A stretch of 64,000 nucleotides of DNA from an uncultured Lachnospiraceae bacterium (GTDB lineage Bacteria; Bacillota; Clostridia; Lachnospirales; Lachnospiraceae), in contig CAJTXP010000005.1 of the NCBI GenBank assembly GCA_910583615.1, positions 1 to 64,000 on the forward strand, read 5' to 3'. The notes under the pieces were generated by a model, which worked only from the letters and a program-made list of their open reading frames with translations, was not told where the DNA came from and ran no database searches. Made by a program: the position numbers and the translations under genes. The number at the start of each line of letters is the position of its first letter. Positions within the stretch are counted from its first letter, which is position 1. Shown here piece by piece: positions 17,007-25,730 of the stretch.

Positions 17007-18542
17007 TTCTTTGACATTTCCGGAAACAGCGGGAGTATTTTTCTTTTTGTAATAAGCCTGGGCGATTTCCTTCAGCCGCCGGATATCATGGTCATACATG
17101 AGGACGTTGACCTGAAGGACGGGAATGTCCGTGGACAGGTTCAGCTCCAGGGTGCTGATGATCAGTTCCGCCTGAGACAGATCCGCATGCTGTATGGTCA
17201 GAAAGCTTTCCTGGGCGATGACCGTAATTTCCGGGATCTGAGTGGACAGTTTCTGGAGGAGCAGCGCGCTGGCGCCGCCGCCCCCATGGCAGACCAGGAC
17301 TGTCTTCAGCGGTTTTTTGGCACGGTCCAGGGCAGCTGCCAGATGGATGGCCAGATAGCCGGCTTCGTCCTCGTCCATTTGGCCAAGGTCGCTCTGTTTC
17401 AGCGTATGCAGACTTTTCTTGACGATCTCGAAGGTATTGGAATAGTGTGCCCGGATGGTGTCCATCATGGGATTTTCCAGAGGGATCCCATGCCGGATTC
17501 GTGTAATAGCCGGCGCCAGATGGGCGGTCAGCGCTTCCCGAAGCACCTGATCCTTTGTAAAAGGCAGGTTCAGAAGCCGTTCCCATTCTGCCAGCAGTTC
17601 GTCCGTCAGTTTCCGGGCCGCCGTCTTCTCGCTGTCGGGTGCAAGATGCTTGTTCTGCAGAGCGAGAAGATGGGTCTGGAGGTAACACAGCTCTTCTTCT
17701 GAAAATGTCATCTGATACTCCTGCTCCAGCGCCTGCGTCAGGAGCCGCGCCTCCGGATACAGAGGTTCATTTGCCAGTTCACTCATAAAATCCGCAGACA
17801 GGCGGATGGGATGGTCATCCAGAATCCGAATCAGGCTGATAAAGACCCTGAGAAGTACGGTGATCAGGGCGTTGAAAGGCAGGCGGTTTACATAAAGGCC
17901 GCCGGACTCGATGACCAGACGGACAAACCTGCAGATATCCCGGTCTGTGTAGTCCAGAGCCTCAAAAGGAAAAGCTCCGATGCAGGAGCAGGAAGGGTCC
18001 TGGACGATTCGGAGAAATTCCGAATACCCCCGGTCTTCAGTCATAAGGTCAAACATCAGATCCCGCAGATGGCGTTCTTTTCCCTCGAGAAAGATCCCGT
18101 TGTTGTTCTTCCGTACGATCCGGATCTGGCAGTCTTTAAAACGCTCGGAGAGTGCGGTGATATCCTTGTGGATTGTGGCGCGGCTGACAAAGAGTTCGGA
18201 AGCCAGCTCGTAGATCCGGCAGTTTTCCGTGCAGGCAATGAGGCGCAGGCCAATGTAGATCTTTCTGGCAGTGGGCGAAAAGCCGCCGGGAAGCAGGATC
18301 TTCTGGCTGACGGATTCCAGAAGGCTGAGTTTCCCGGACTCTGTTCCTTCGATCCGGATGCCGGTGCCGGTCTTTTTGCGGAAAGACAGATGATACTCGG
18401 CCAGGTAATGTTCCGCAAGAGCCAGATCGTTTCGTATGGTCTTATTTGAAACATTTAAAAGTTCAGCAATTTCCCGGATCGTAATATAGTTCCGCTGCTG
18501 CAGCAGGATCCGTATAATCTCCAGGATGCGTTTGTTCTCCAT
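16995..18542 (-). CDS. BglG/MtlR-type PRD transcriptional regulator
   Basis: A 515-residue regulator: N-terminal helix-turn-helix (ITIREIAELLNVSNKTIRNDL), a second HTH region (CRIYELASELFVSRATIHKDI), two PTS-regulation domains with conserved His (for example THLLALQNKH, AGYLAIHLAAAL) and a C-terminal EIIB-like domain with CHGGGGAS, whose Cys could be phosphorylated. No EIIA domain is present. The start is the ATG with RBS AAAGGAG 7 bases upstream. It probably activates the epimerase/transaldolase operon downstream and the EIICB gene, in response to phosphorylation by the PTS. Confidence 0.82.
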   Translation of the reverse strand: MENKRILEIIRILLQQRNYITIREIAELLNVSNKTIRNDLALAEHYLAEYHLSFRKKTGTGIRIEGTESGKLSLLESVSQKILLPGGFSPTARKIYIGLRLIACTENCRIYELASELFVSRATIHKDITALSERFKDCQIRIVRKNNNGIFLEGKERHLRDLMFDLMTEDRGYSEFLRIVQDPSCSCIGAFPFEALDYTDRDICRFVRLVIESGGLYVNRLPFNALITVLLRVFISLIRILDDHPIRLSADFMSELANEPLYPEARLLTQALEQEYQMTFSEEELCYLQTHLLALQNKHLAPDSEKTAARKLTDELLAEWERLLNLPFTKDQVLREALTAHLAPAITRIRHGIPLENPMMDTIRAHYSNTFEIVKKSLHTLKQSDLGQMDEDEAGYLAIHLAAALDRAKKPLKTVLVCHGGGGASALLLQKLSTQIPEITVIAQESFLTIQHADLSQAELIISTLELNLSTDIPVLQVNVLMYDHDIRRLKEIAQAYYKKKNTPAVSGNVKELPQ

Positions 18543-18778
18543 GGGCGTTACTCCTTTTTTGCTTTCCTGTATTTCAGAATGAAAGATAAAACTGCATTTG
18601 TCAAGACGGCGAATATGGAAAACGGGGAAGGATGTTGATAAAATACCGGAAGCATGTGGAAAAGAAAAGTACACGTTCATGGGGGAGAGACAGAGGGCCG
18701 CGGAGAGGAACTGTGGTATGATGGGCTGTGAAAAACACAGATTATTTCACATGGTTTACAAGGAAGGGAAGACAGAAA

Positions 18779-20122
18779 ATGACAGAATTTACGAAAAGGA
18801 TACAGGAGTACGAACAGGAATATCTGGAGGATCTGAGGCGGCTGGTGGGGATCCGTTCAGTGCGGGATTCTGCGGCAGCAGGGCCGGGCGCGCCCTTTGG
18901 CCGGGGAATCCGACAGGCATTTGACTGCTTTCTGGAAATCGGGGAGCGCTTCGGGCTTCGGGCAGAGGATTTTGACGGCTATGCCTGCCATCTGGCATAC
19001 GGGGAGCAGAAGGAATATGTGGGGGTGCTGGGGCATCTGGATGTGGTAGATATCCTGTCCCCCGGGCAGTGGAAAACGCCGCCCTTTGAGATGGTTCAGT
19101 CACCGGACGGGATGCTCTGGGGCAGAGGGGTATGCGATGATAAAGGACCGCTGCTGGCAGGGTTGTACGCGCTGCGGATTCTGAAGGAGATGAAGGTTCC
19201 GCTGAAGAGAAGCATCCGGGTGATCGCCGGCGGAGCAGAAGAGACCACGTGGGAATGTATGGAATACTATTTTGCCGGAAATCCCCAGCCGGTCATGGGA
19301 TTTTCTCCGGACGGAAATTTCCCGGTGGTGAACGGCGAGAAAGGGATTCTGAAGCTGGCGCTTCTCTTTCCCCGGGGCGAAGAAAGAGACGGCGTCTGTC
19401 GTATCAAGGAGCTTCAGTGCCGGACCGTCCGGAATTACGTATGCGCACATGTGGAATCGAAATACGAAATAGACGGAGAGCAGAGAGAAATAACGCTTAC
19501 AGGAAAAGAGGCGCTCTCCAGAAATCCTCAGAGGGGTGAGAATGCATTGTGGAAATTTGCGGCATACTTTTCACAGTATTCCATGATCCAGCCGGAGGCG
19601 GACGGGCTGGTCCGTTTTCTGAACGACTGCCTGACGGACGACTGCTTCGGCAGAAAGAGCGGGCTTTACGCAGAGGACGCACAGATGGGGTTTACGTCCG
19701 TCTGTCCCACGGGAGTCCGTATGACAAAGGAGGGGATTTACCTGTATGTGGATATCCGCTATCCCCGTTCCACGGGTCCGGAGCGTATCCGGAAATGGGC
19801 GCGGGGATGGTCCGGGGCCTACGGGTTCACATGGCAGGCGGAGGAGGAGAAGAGGCTTCTGTATGTGCCGGAGGACGGCGAGCTGGTAACGGGACTGAAG
19901 GATGCTTATGAGAAGGTGACCGGGGAGAGGGCCCGGGCGCTCACAAAGGGCGGCGCTTCCTATGCCCGGACGCTGGAGAACGGGGTGGCTTTCGGCGCGG
20001 CCTTTGAACATGAAGTGAACAATCCCCATATGCCAAACGAGTGCATGTCCTGTGGATCCCTGATGAAAGCCATGGAAATCTATGTTCATGCATTGTGGAA
20101 TCTGACAGTGGAAAAACGTTAG
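18779..20122 (+). CDS. PepV-like M20 metallodipeptidase
   Basis: A 447-residue cytoplasmic M20-family enzyme. Metal-site motifs appear in order: GHLDVVD (about residue 86), CDDKGPLLA (120), GGAEETTW (153), FSPDGNFPV (178) and HEVNNPHMPNE near the C-terminus. The overall pattern matches Xaa-His/Sapep-type dipeptidases, which hydrolyse dipeptides with one or two metal ions. ATG at 18779 follows AAGGAAGGGA; an earlier in-frame ATG lacks a site. It lies between a PRD regulator (divergent) and a PTS permease. A similar pairing of M20 peptidase and PTS recurs at 39.9-45.1 kb. Confidence 0.85.
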   Translation: MTEFTKRIQEYEQEYLEDLRRLVGIRSVRDSAAAGPGAPFGRGIRQAFDCFLEIGERFGLRAEDFDGYACHLAYGEQKEYVGVLGHLDVVDILSPGQWKTPPFEMVQSPDGMLWGRGVCDDKGPLLAGLYALRILKEMKVPLKRSIRVIAGGAEETTWECMEYYFAGNPQPVMGFSPDGNFPVVNGEKGILKLALLFPRGEERDGVCRIKELQCRTVRNYVCAHVESKYEIDGEQREITLTGKEALSRNPQRGENALWKFAAYFSQYSMIQPEADGLVRFLNDCLTDDCFGRKSGLYAEDAQMGFTSVCPTGVRMTKEGIYLYVDIRYPRSTGPERIRKWARGWSGAYGFTWQAEEEKRLLYVPEDGELVTGLKDAYEKVTGERARALTKGGASYARTLENGVAFGAAFEHEVNNPHMPNECMSCGSLMKAMEIYVHALWNLTVEKR

Positions 20123-20125
20123 ATT

Positions 20126-20135
20126 TTGCCACAAT
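20126..20135 (+). promoter_or_regulatory. TTGCCACAAT motif upstream of EIICB
   Basis: This 10-mer (then AAT) lies 89 bases before the EIICB ATG, in the same orientation as the gene. A matching copy lies 106 bases before the epimerase ATG on the other strand. It may be a binding site of the local PRD regulator. No strong -35/-10 pair was seen between it and the gene, consistent with an activated promoter. Confidence 0.35.
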
Positions 20136-20224
20136 AATGGGGAAAAGGTCATAGGGATTGGCAGGTAGAAAGGAGAATTTGCCCGTGATAAGATGAGGTT
20201 AATAAAAAAAGGGGGAACATTGCT

Positions 20225-21823
20225 ATGAAAAATATTCAGGCAAAAATTCAGACATTTGCCGGTGCTATGATGGTTCCGGTGATCCTGCTGGTACTGGTTG
20301 GCTTCTTTGTGGGAATCGGAAGTGCGTTCACCAACTACATTCTTCCGGAAGGGACGCTGCTCTACAGACTGTTTTCCATGATTACCAATCTGGGCTTTAT
20401 GTTTATGGGAAATCTTCAGCTCTGGTTTGCAGTCGCCATCGCATTTTCACTGGCGAAGAAGGAAAAGGGCTGGGCGGCATTTTCCGGGCTGATTCTGTAC
20501 TGCTGTTTTGCCAGCGGGATCGGAAACTGGGCGTCCATGTGCGGATGGACGGCGGAGACCACATCCGTGGAGGCGCTGATTGCAAACGGATATACCGAAC
20601 AGGCGGCGCTGAATTTCAACGCGCTCTGGACCAGCGCCATCGGTTTCTTTACTTATGATATGGGGATTTTCTCCGGCATCATCTGCGGGCTTCTGACAGC
20701 GGCGGTGCACAACCGGTTTGTGGACACGCAGCTTCCTGCCATGTTTGCGTTTTTTGCAGGAACGAAATTTGTGGTCATTATGGTGGCGCTGGTATCGGTT
20801 CCGGCAGCCATTGCAGCTTATTATATCTGGCCGTTTATTGCGGGAATCCTGCAGGGCATCACCCGTTTTATCGGGGAGAGCGGTCTGTTCGGAACGTTTG
20901 TGTTCGGTACACTGGACAAGGCGCTTCTGCCTTTTGGCATTCATCATCTGATTGCTTTTCCCATCGAATATTCCTCTGTGGGCGGAACCATGACCATTGA
21001 CGGCGTCCTGTACGAAGGGGTCAGAAATATCATCAACGGGCAGGCGGCAAGCGCTTCGGCCACCGGGTATCTGGTGCGCAACTTCACGACCGGACGTCTT
21101 CTGTTCCAGCTGGCCGGCCTTCCGGGTGCGGCGTTTGCCATGTACCGGTGCGCAAAGAAGGAGAACCGTAAGAAAGTGGCGGCGCTTCTGGTTCCTACGG
21201 TATTTACCCTTGCCATGGTAGGCGTCTCGGAGCCCATCGAGTATACCTTCCTGTTCGTGGCGCCGGCGCTGTACTGGCTGGTGTATGCGCCTCTGTGCGG
21301 CCTTTGCTATGTGCTGGCTGAGATCTTCCAGATCTCCATCAACGGACATGCGCTGTTCTTTATGATACCGAACCTGTTCCAGCCTCAGAAGGTTCATGCC
21401 ATGGCAGCGCTCTGGCTGCTTCCTCTGACCTTTGCCGTCTATTGCTTTGCGTTTAAGTTCATGATTGAAAAGTTCAATCTGAAGACGCCGGGCCGGGAGG
21501 ACAGTGAGATCCGGCTCATGAGCAAGAAGGAATACAACGAGATCCGTCAGGGATCAGGCAATGGAGAGGCGCCGGGAGAATCTCTGGAAGAGCGGATTAT
21601 CGAGGCGCTGGGCGGCGCGGAAAATATTCTGAATGTCACCTGCTGCGCCACCAGGCTTCGGGTAAGCCTGAAGGATGAGAGCCTGCTGGCTCCGGATGAG
21701 GACTGGAAGGAATATCTGGAAGCCCGCGGCGTGGTGCATGTGAAAGGATCCGTGCAGATTATTTATGGTGTGCAGGTACAGGGGATCACCACGAAGGTGA
21801 AGGATCTTCTGAATATGGATTAA
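20225..21823 (+). CDS. PTS glucose/maltose-family EIICB permease
   Basis: A 532-residue membrane transporter that takes up and phosphorylates a sugar or glycoside. The N-terminal ~430 residues form the EIIC domain, with GIHHLIAFP (substrate/His loop) and the VSEPIEYTFLF motif typical of the Glc superfamily. A linker leads to an EIIB domain whose phosphorylated Cys is C474 in CCATRLRV. No EIIA is encoded nearby, so a general EIIA-Glc must serve it. GGGGG and ATTGCT precede the ATG. A strong terminator follows. Substrate is unknown; the epimerase, the dipeptidase and the MupG-like enzyme nearby suggest an amino-sugar or glyco-conjugate. Confidence 0.88.
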   Translation: MKNIQAKIQTFAGAMMVPVILLVLVGFFVGIGSAFTNYILPEGTLLYRLFSMITNLGFMFMGNLQLWFAVAIAFSLAKKEKGWAAFSGLILYCCFASGIGNWASMCGWTAETTSVEALIANGYTEQAALNFNALWTSAIGFFTYDMGIFSGIICGLLTAAVHNRFVDTQLPAMFAFFAGTKFVVIMVALVSVPAAIAAYYIWPFIAGILQGITRFIGESGLFGTFVFGTLDKALLPFGIHHLIAFPIEYSSVGGTMTIDGVLYEGVRNIINGQAASASATGYLVRNFTTGRLLFQLAGLPGAAFAMYRCAKKENRKKVAALLVPTVFTLAMVGVSEPIEYTFLFVAPALYWLVYAPLCGLCYVLAEIFQISINGHALFFMIPNLFQPQKVHAMAALWLLPLTFAVYCFAFKFMIEKFNLKTPGREDSEIRLMSKKEYNEIRQGSGNGEAPGESLEERIIEALGGAENILNVTCCATRLRVSLKDESLLAPDEDWKEYLEARGVVHVKGSVQIIYGVQVQGITTKVKDLLNMD

Positions 21824-21834
21824 TCTTCTGATTA

Positions 21835-21898
21835 AATCCCGCAGAACAGACGTGCAGTCATCGATGCACGGACAGCGTCTGCGGGATTCTCTTTTTCT
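21835..21898 (+). terminator. Intrinsic terminator after EIICB
   Basis: Arms AATCCCGCAGA (21835-21845) and TCTGCGGGATT (21878-21888) are followed by CTCTTTTTCT. The loop contains a further GTGCA/TGCAC pairing. Confidence 0.85.
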
Positions 21899-21948
21899 GA
21901 AAGTGCATAAAAAGATATGTTTCGCATACACTTTGCGCAGAGCCGGGT

Positions 21949-22332
21949 TCAGGAAACAGACACCCCGGATTTTTCCGACAGAAATTTCAGCCATTTGTCC
22001 CGTTTCATCATGGAGACTTTGTCACTGACCATCTTCCCGGTTTCCGGATGTTCATAAGTAATTTCAATGCCTATGGGCAGCAGGCTTTGGGTACACTTCC
22101 CAAGCCCCCGGATTCGGTCATAGGGGATGATCAGGTTATCTTCCAGAAGTCCGGTAAAAACAATCAGCCGTCTCTCTGTAAAATAGGCCCATCCCTGCTT
22201 CCAGGAACCAAATTTTCCAATCAGGCGCTCCACATAGCTTGCCTGGAAAAAATCAATAAGGGTATCGCCCTTTTCCATCACGTCCAGTTCCAGAAGTTTC
22301 CTCTGCTGTTTTTCGATCTTGCTTTCTTTCAT
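21949..22332 (-). CDS. PH-domain-like (bPH/GRAM) protein of unknown function
   Basis: A 127-residue soluble protein with the pattern WAYFTERRLIVFTGL...IPYDRIRGLGK, typical of bacterial PH-like domains (a beta strand carrying R-L-I-V-F, then I-P-Y-D-I). No signal peptide or membrane segment. GAAAGGAACC precedes the ATG and a good promoter lies upstream. Convergent with the PTS gene, so probably an independent unit. Function cannot be assigned. Confidence 0.65.
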   Translation of the reverse strand: MKESKIEKQQRKLLELDVMEKGDTLIDFFQASYVERLIGKFGSWKQGWAYFTERRLIVFTGLLEDNLIIPYDRIRGLGKCTQSLLPIGIEITYEHPETGKMVSDKVSMMKRDKWLKFLSEKSGVSVS

Positions 22333-22389
22333 AAATCAAGGTTCCTTTCATCTTTTTACCGGGGCAGTTTATGCGGCTCGGTCTTCCTG

Positions 22390-22418
22390 ATTATAAAATA
22401 TTTTTATGAGAAATACAA
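22390..22418 (-). promoter_or_regulatory. Promoter of the PH-like gene
   Basis: Minus strand: TTGTAT (-35) and TATAAT (-10) with a 17-bp spacer, about 60 bases before the start codon. Confidence 0.6.
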
Positions 22419-22504
22419 TTGGAAAGCAGAGAGGTCTTTCTGTTTGGGTAAAAGGATGCTTTTTTTTCTGGACAGAAACGAAAGTTGTGCAGATGGACGA
22501 AAGT

Positions 22505-22561
22505 TTTCCTGGCAGTTAGGAAATACCTTTGTCTTTTTTGTGTTTCCATCCGGGATATGAT
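22505..22561 (+). promoter_or_regulatory. Palindromic operator and promoter of the mupG-like gene
   Basis: A 19-bp palindrome TTTCCTGGCAGTTAGGAAA (22505-22523) is followed after exactly 32 bp by a -10 box TATGAT (22556-22561). The same palindrome with the same 32-bp spacing to TATAAT occurs at 39834-39890. The position expected for a -35 box is poor at both, as in activator-dependent promoters. An alternative weaker pair here is TTGTGT/TAGAAT with a 17-bp spacer. Confidence 0.6.
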
Positions 22562-22594
22562 AGAATTATCATAGAAGAAAGAAGGAAAAAGCGT

Positions 22595-23692
22595 ATGGCA
22601 AGGCTGGGTTTTTCGATCTATCCGGAGCATTCAACACCGGAACAGGATGTGGAGTACATCCGTATGGCTGGGAGATATGGGTTTGAACGGATCTTCACCT
22701 GTTTGTTGAGCGTGGGAGACCGTACAAAGGAGGAGGTGATCCGGGACTTCCGGGTCCGTATTGACGCGGCCCATGAGGAAGGAATGGAGGTCATGCTGGA
22801 CGTAAGTCCGGCGGTATTTGAGCGGCTGGGGATCTCTTACGACCATCTGGATCCTTTTGTGGAGATGCACGCGGACGGAATCCGTCTGGATGAGGGTTTT
22901 AACGGCGCGCAGACCAGCTCCATGACCTACAACCGGCAGGGGCTGAAGATCGAACTGAACGCCAGTACGGAGATGGGATTCATTGAAAACGTGATGACCC
23001 ACCATCCGGACCGGAAGAAGGTTGTGGCATGCCACAATTTCTATCCTCAAAAATATACGGGGCTTGGTCTGGCGCATTTTAACCGCTGCAATGAATTTAT
23101 CAAAAAGCACCGTCTGACCGTGGCCGCGTTTGTATCCAGCAATGTGGAGGGGGCGTACGGGCCATGGCCGGTCAATGAGGGGCTTTGTACGCTGGAGATG
23201 CACCGGGGCCTGCCGCTGGACTTCCAGGTGCGCCATCTGTTCGCTCTGGGAAATGTGGACGACATTCTGATTGCCAACGCATATGCGTCGGAGGAGGAGA
23301 TGAAAGCATGCGCAGGGGTCAATCCCTCTGTGCTGACGTTCGGGCTTCTGCTGGAAAAGGAACTGACAGAGACGGAGCAGGCGGTTCTTGATTTTTCGGA
23401 AGGGCATGTGGTCAGAGGCGACATGAGCGAATATATGCTCCGTTCCACCTGGCCGAGGGTGGCTTTTGCAAAGGAATCCATTCCGGCGGAGAATACCAGG
23501 GATCTGGTGCGGGGAGATGTGGTCATCTTAAATGATAGATATTCCCGGTATAAGGGCGAACTGCATATTGTATTAAAGGACATGCCCAATGACGGACGGA
23601 AGAACGTCATCGGTCGTCTGCCGGAATATGAACACATTCTTCTGGACTATGCAGATCCATGGAAGCCGTTTGCATTTACCGTTTGCGGATAA
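22595..23692 (+). CDS. DUF871 / MupG-family 6-phospho-glycosidase
   Basis: A 365-residue cytoplasmic protein of the DUF871 family (N-terminal TIM-barrel-like, smaller C-terminal domain). Visible family elements: RLGFSIYPEHST at the start, DVSPAVFERLG, LRLDEGF-like GIRLDEGFNGAQ, LNASTE, CHNFYPQKYTGL and the C-terminal DYADPWKPF. In Staphylococcus aureus MupG hydrolyses MurNAc-6-phosphate-GlcNAc after PTS import. Here no MurQ etherase was seen nearby, so the phospho-glycoside may be different. GAAGGAAAAAGC precedes the ATG at 22595. The gene is followed by a PRD regulator and is preceded by an operator shared with the glycoasparaginase operon. Confidence 0.82.
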   Translation: MARLGFSIYPEHSTPEQDVEYIRMAGRYGFERIFTCLLSVGDRTKEEVIRDFRVRIDAAHEEGMEVMLDVSPAVFERLGISYDHLDPFVEMHADGIRLDEGFNGAQTSSMTYNRQGLKIELNASTEMGFIENVMTHHPDRKKVVACHNFYPQKYTGLGLAHFNRCNEFIKKHRLTVAAFVSSNVEGAYGPWPVNEGLCTLEMHRGLPLDFQVRHLFALGNVDDILIANAYASEEEMKACAGVNPSVLTFGLLLEKELTETEQAVLDFSEGHVVRGDMSEYMLRSTWPRVAFAKESIPAENTRDLVRGDVVILNDRYSRYKGELHIVLKDMPNDGRKNVIGRLPEYEHILLDYADPWKPFAFTVCG

Positions 23693-23723
23693 TGATCAGA
23701 AAAAAATACTGCAGGAGGGAGCT

Positions 23724-25634
23724 ATGCTGAACAGAAGACAGGAACAGCTGATCAAACTTTTGACAGAGAAAAAAGACTGGATGACCAGCCGGGAGCTGGC
23801 GGGATATCTCCATGTGACGGACCGGACCATCCGTTCGGATGTGGACGCCGTCAACCGGCAGGGAGAGTGTCCGCTCATTGAGTCCAATGTCCGGAAAGGT
23901 TATCGTGCGGTCCAGGATGCCTGGCAGGAACCGAAGGCCGCGCTGACGCCGGGGCTGCCCCAGACGCCCGGGACACGCTGTATTTACATTATCCAGAAGC
24001 TTCTTTTTGAAAACCGGGAACTGAATCTGACGGATCTGCAGAGCCAGATCTATGTGAGTGATTCTTCCATTCAGAATGATCTGAAACGAATCCGCAGGAT
24101 GATCGAACCCTATCCGAGGCTTAGGCTGGTGCGCAGCCGGGAATGCATCTCGCTTCAGGGAGATGAGGTCAGCAAACGGAGGTTTTACCGGGAGCTTCTG
24201 GTGGCGGAGGTGCAGGAAAATTTCCTGAATCTGAACCGTCTGGCCCATCTGTACCGGCATTTTGACCTGATCGAAGTAAAGGATATTTTTGTAAAAGTAC
24301 TGGAAGAATACGATTATTCCATCCATGAATCCCTGTTTTCCATGCTGATCCTCCATGCGGGTACCAGCATCGAGCGGATCCGGACCTGCCATTACATTCA
24401 GCCGGAGGAAGAGCAGCAGGGACTGAAGGAAACCATTGAGTACCAGATCTCCCGGACTTTTTTCGAGCGCATCTCGGACCGGCTCCATCTGGAGATCCAG
24501 GAGGGAGAGATCACCATGTTCGCCCTTGTGATCATGGGCCGGCGGGCGTCCAACTATGCCAGCGACCATATCCGGCTGGGGGAAAAGTGGCTGAACATCC
24601 GCAGGCTTATGGAAGATGCGCTGGCGCGCCTGAAAGAGGTATTCGGTGTGGATTTCGGCGGGGATGAGGATCTGGCGGCGGGCCTGAAGATCCATATCCA
24701 CGGTCTGGTGGAGCGGGTGAAAAACCAGGTGGTTCTGGAAGATATTTTTCTGGAAGAGATCAAACAGAAATATCCGCTGGTCTTTGAGATGGGCGTCTGT
24801 ATCGTCAGTTATCTGGAAGAGCAGCTTCAGATCCGGATCGGGGATATGGAGAGCGGATTTATCGCGCTGCATCTGGGGGCGGCCAGCGAGCGGATGAATT
24901 CGGTGAGAAAATACCGGGTGGTCATGATCATGCCTCACAATCAGGTTTTCTCGGAGATGTGTGAAAAGCGGATTCTGGAACTCTATCGGGAGCGGATGGA
25001 GATCGTCCGGAAATGTTCTTATTTTGAGGAAGAGGAGATTCGTCTGCTGGAACCGGATCTGGTGCTGACCACGTTTCCCATCGAGCACAAGCTGAATACC
25101 CCGACGGTGTCCATCAGTCTTTTTGTGGACCCGGAGACGGAGGCTAGCATTCTGCAGGCGCTGAACCAGCTGGATAAGAAGCGCTTCCGGCTGGAATTTA
25201 CCTCTCATATGGGGCATCTGATCCGAAAGGAGCACTACTATCAGGATCTGGATGCGCAGACGCCGGAAGAGGTGATCCGCTGTCTCTGCCGGGGGCTTGA
25301 GAAGGAAGGGATTGTGGATTCGGACTATCAGGAAATCGTGCTGGAGCGGGAGCGGATGACGCCCACCTCCTTTGCCAATGCGCTGGCCATCCCCCACGCT
25401 TTTCGGGCGTATGCCAGCCGGTCCACCATCGCGGTGGCGCAGCTGCGCAGTCCGATCCAGTGGGGAACGTTTGAAGTGCGGCTGGTCATGCTTTTCGCCA
25501 TCAATGAAGGGGATCAAAGGATGATCAAGATCTTTTTTGACTGGGTATCGGATATCGTCAGCCGTCCGGAGGAACTGGCGAGACTGACGGAGCGGTGCTC
25601 CTACGAAGAATTTACCGAACGGGTTATGGAATGA
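23724..25634 (+). CDS. BglG/LicR-type PRD regulator with EIIA domain
   Basis: A 636-residue regulator: HTH at the N-terminus (MTSRELAGYLHVTDRTIRSDV), a second HTH (LTDLQSQIYVSDSSIQNDL), two PRDs (HESLFSMLILHAG; GFIALHLGAASER), a degenerate EIIB-like domain lacking the usual Cys loop (VVMIMPHNQVFSE) and a C-terminal EIIA domain with phosphorylatable His near residue 558 (ALAIPHA). GCAGGAGGGAG precedes the ATG. It is 31 bases after mupG, so the two are probably co-transcribed. It may control the EIICB gene, the mupG gene, or both. Two separate PRD regulators flanking this PTS region suggest two layered signals. Confidence 0.85.
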   Translation: MLNRRQEQLIKLLTEKKDWMTSRELAGYLHVTDRTIRSDVDAVNRQGECPLIESNVRKGYRAVQDAWQEPKAALTPGLPQTPGTRCIYIIQKLLFENRELNLTDLQSQIYVSDSSIQNDLKRIRRMIEPYPRLRLVRSRECISLQGDEVSKRRFYRELLVAEVQENFLNLNRLAHLYRHFDLIEVKDIFVKVLEEYDYSIHESLFSMLILHAGTSIERIRTCHYIQPEEEQQGLKETIEYQISRTFFERISDRLHLEIQEGEITMFALVIMGRRASNYASDHIRLGEKWLNIRRLMEDALARLKEVFGVDFGGDEDLAAGLKIHIHGLVERVKNQVVLEDIFLEEIKQKYPLVFEMGVCIVSYLEEQLQIRIGDMESGFIALHLGAASERMNSVRKYRVVMIMPHNQVFSEMCEKRILELYRERMEIVRKCSYFEEEEIRLLEPDLVLTTFPIEHKLNTPTVSISLFVDPETEASILQALNQLDKKRFRLEFTSHMGHLIRKEHYYQDLDAQTPEEVIRCLCRGLEKEGIVDSDYQEIVLERERMTPTSFANALAIPHAFRAYASRSTIAVAQLRSPIQWGTFEVRLVMLFAINEGDQRMIKIFFDWVSDIVSRPEELARLTERCSYEEFTERVME

Positions 25635-25639
25635 ACAGG

Positions 25640-25677
25640 CGGGCTGCCGATCGAGATGATCAGGGCAGCCCGTTTTT
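25640..25677 (+). terminator. Intrinsic terminator after the PRD regulator
   Basis: Arms CGGGCTGCC (25640-25648) and GGCAGCCCG (25663-25671) followed by TTTTTC. Confidence 0.88.
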
Positions 25678-25730
25678 CAGTGTTCGTTTCCGCAGACTGC
25701 CAGGCGCCCGCCGGCACTGCTCCACAGTCT

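Noticed and set aside
23676..25517. A 613-codon open frame on the minus strand across the second PRD regulator.
   Set aside because: It is the antisense shadow of a clear regulator with HTH, PRD and EIIA domains; it has no recognisable domain or ribosome-binding site.
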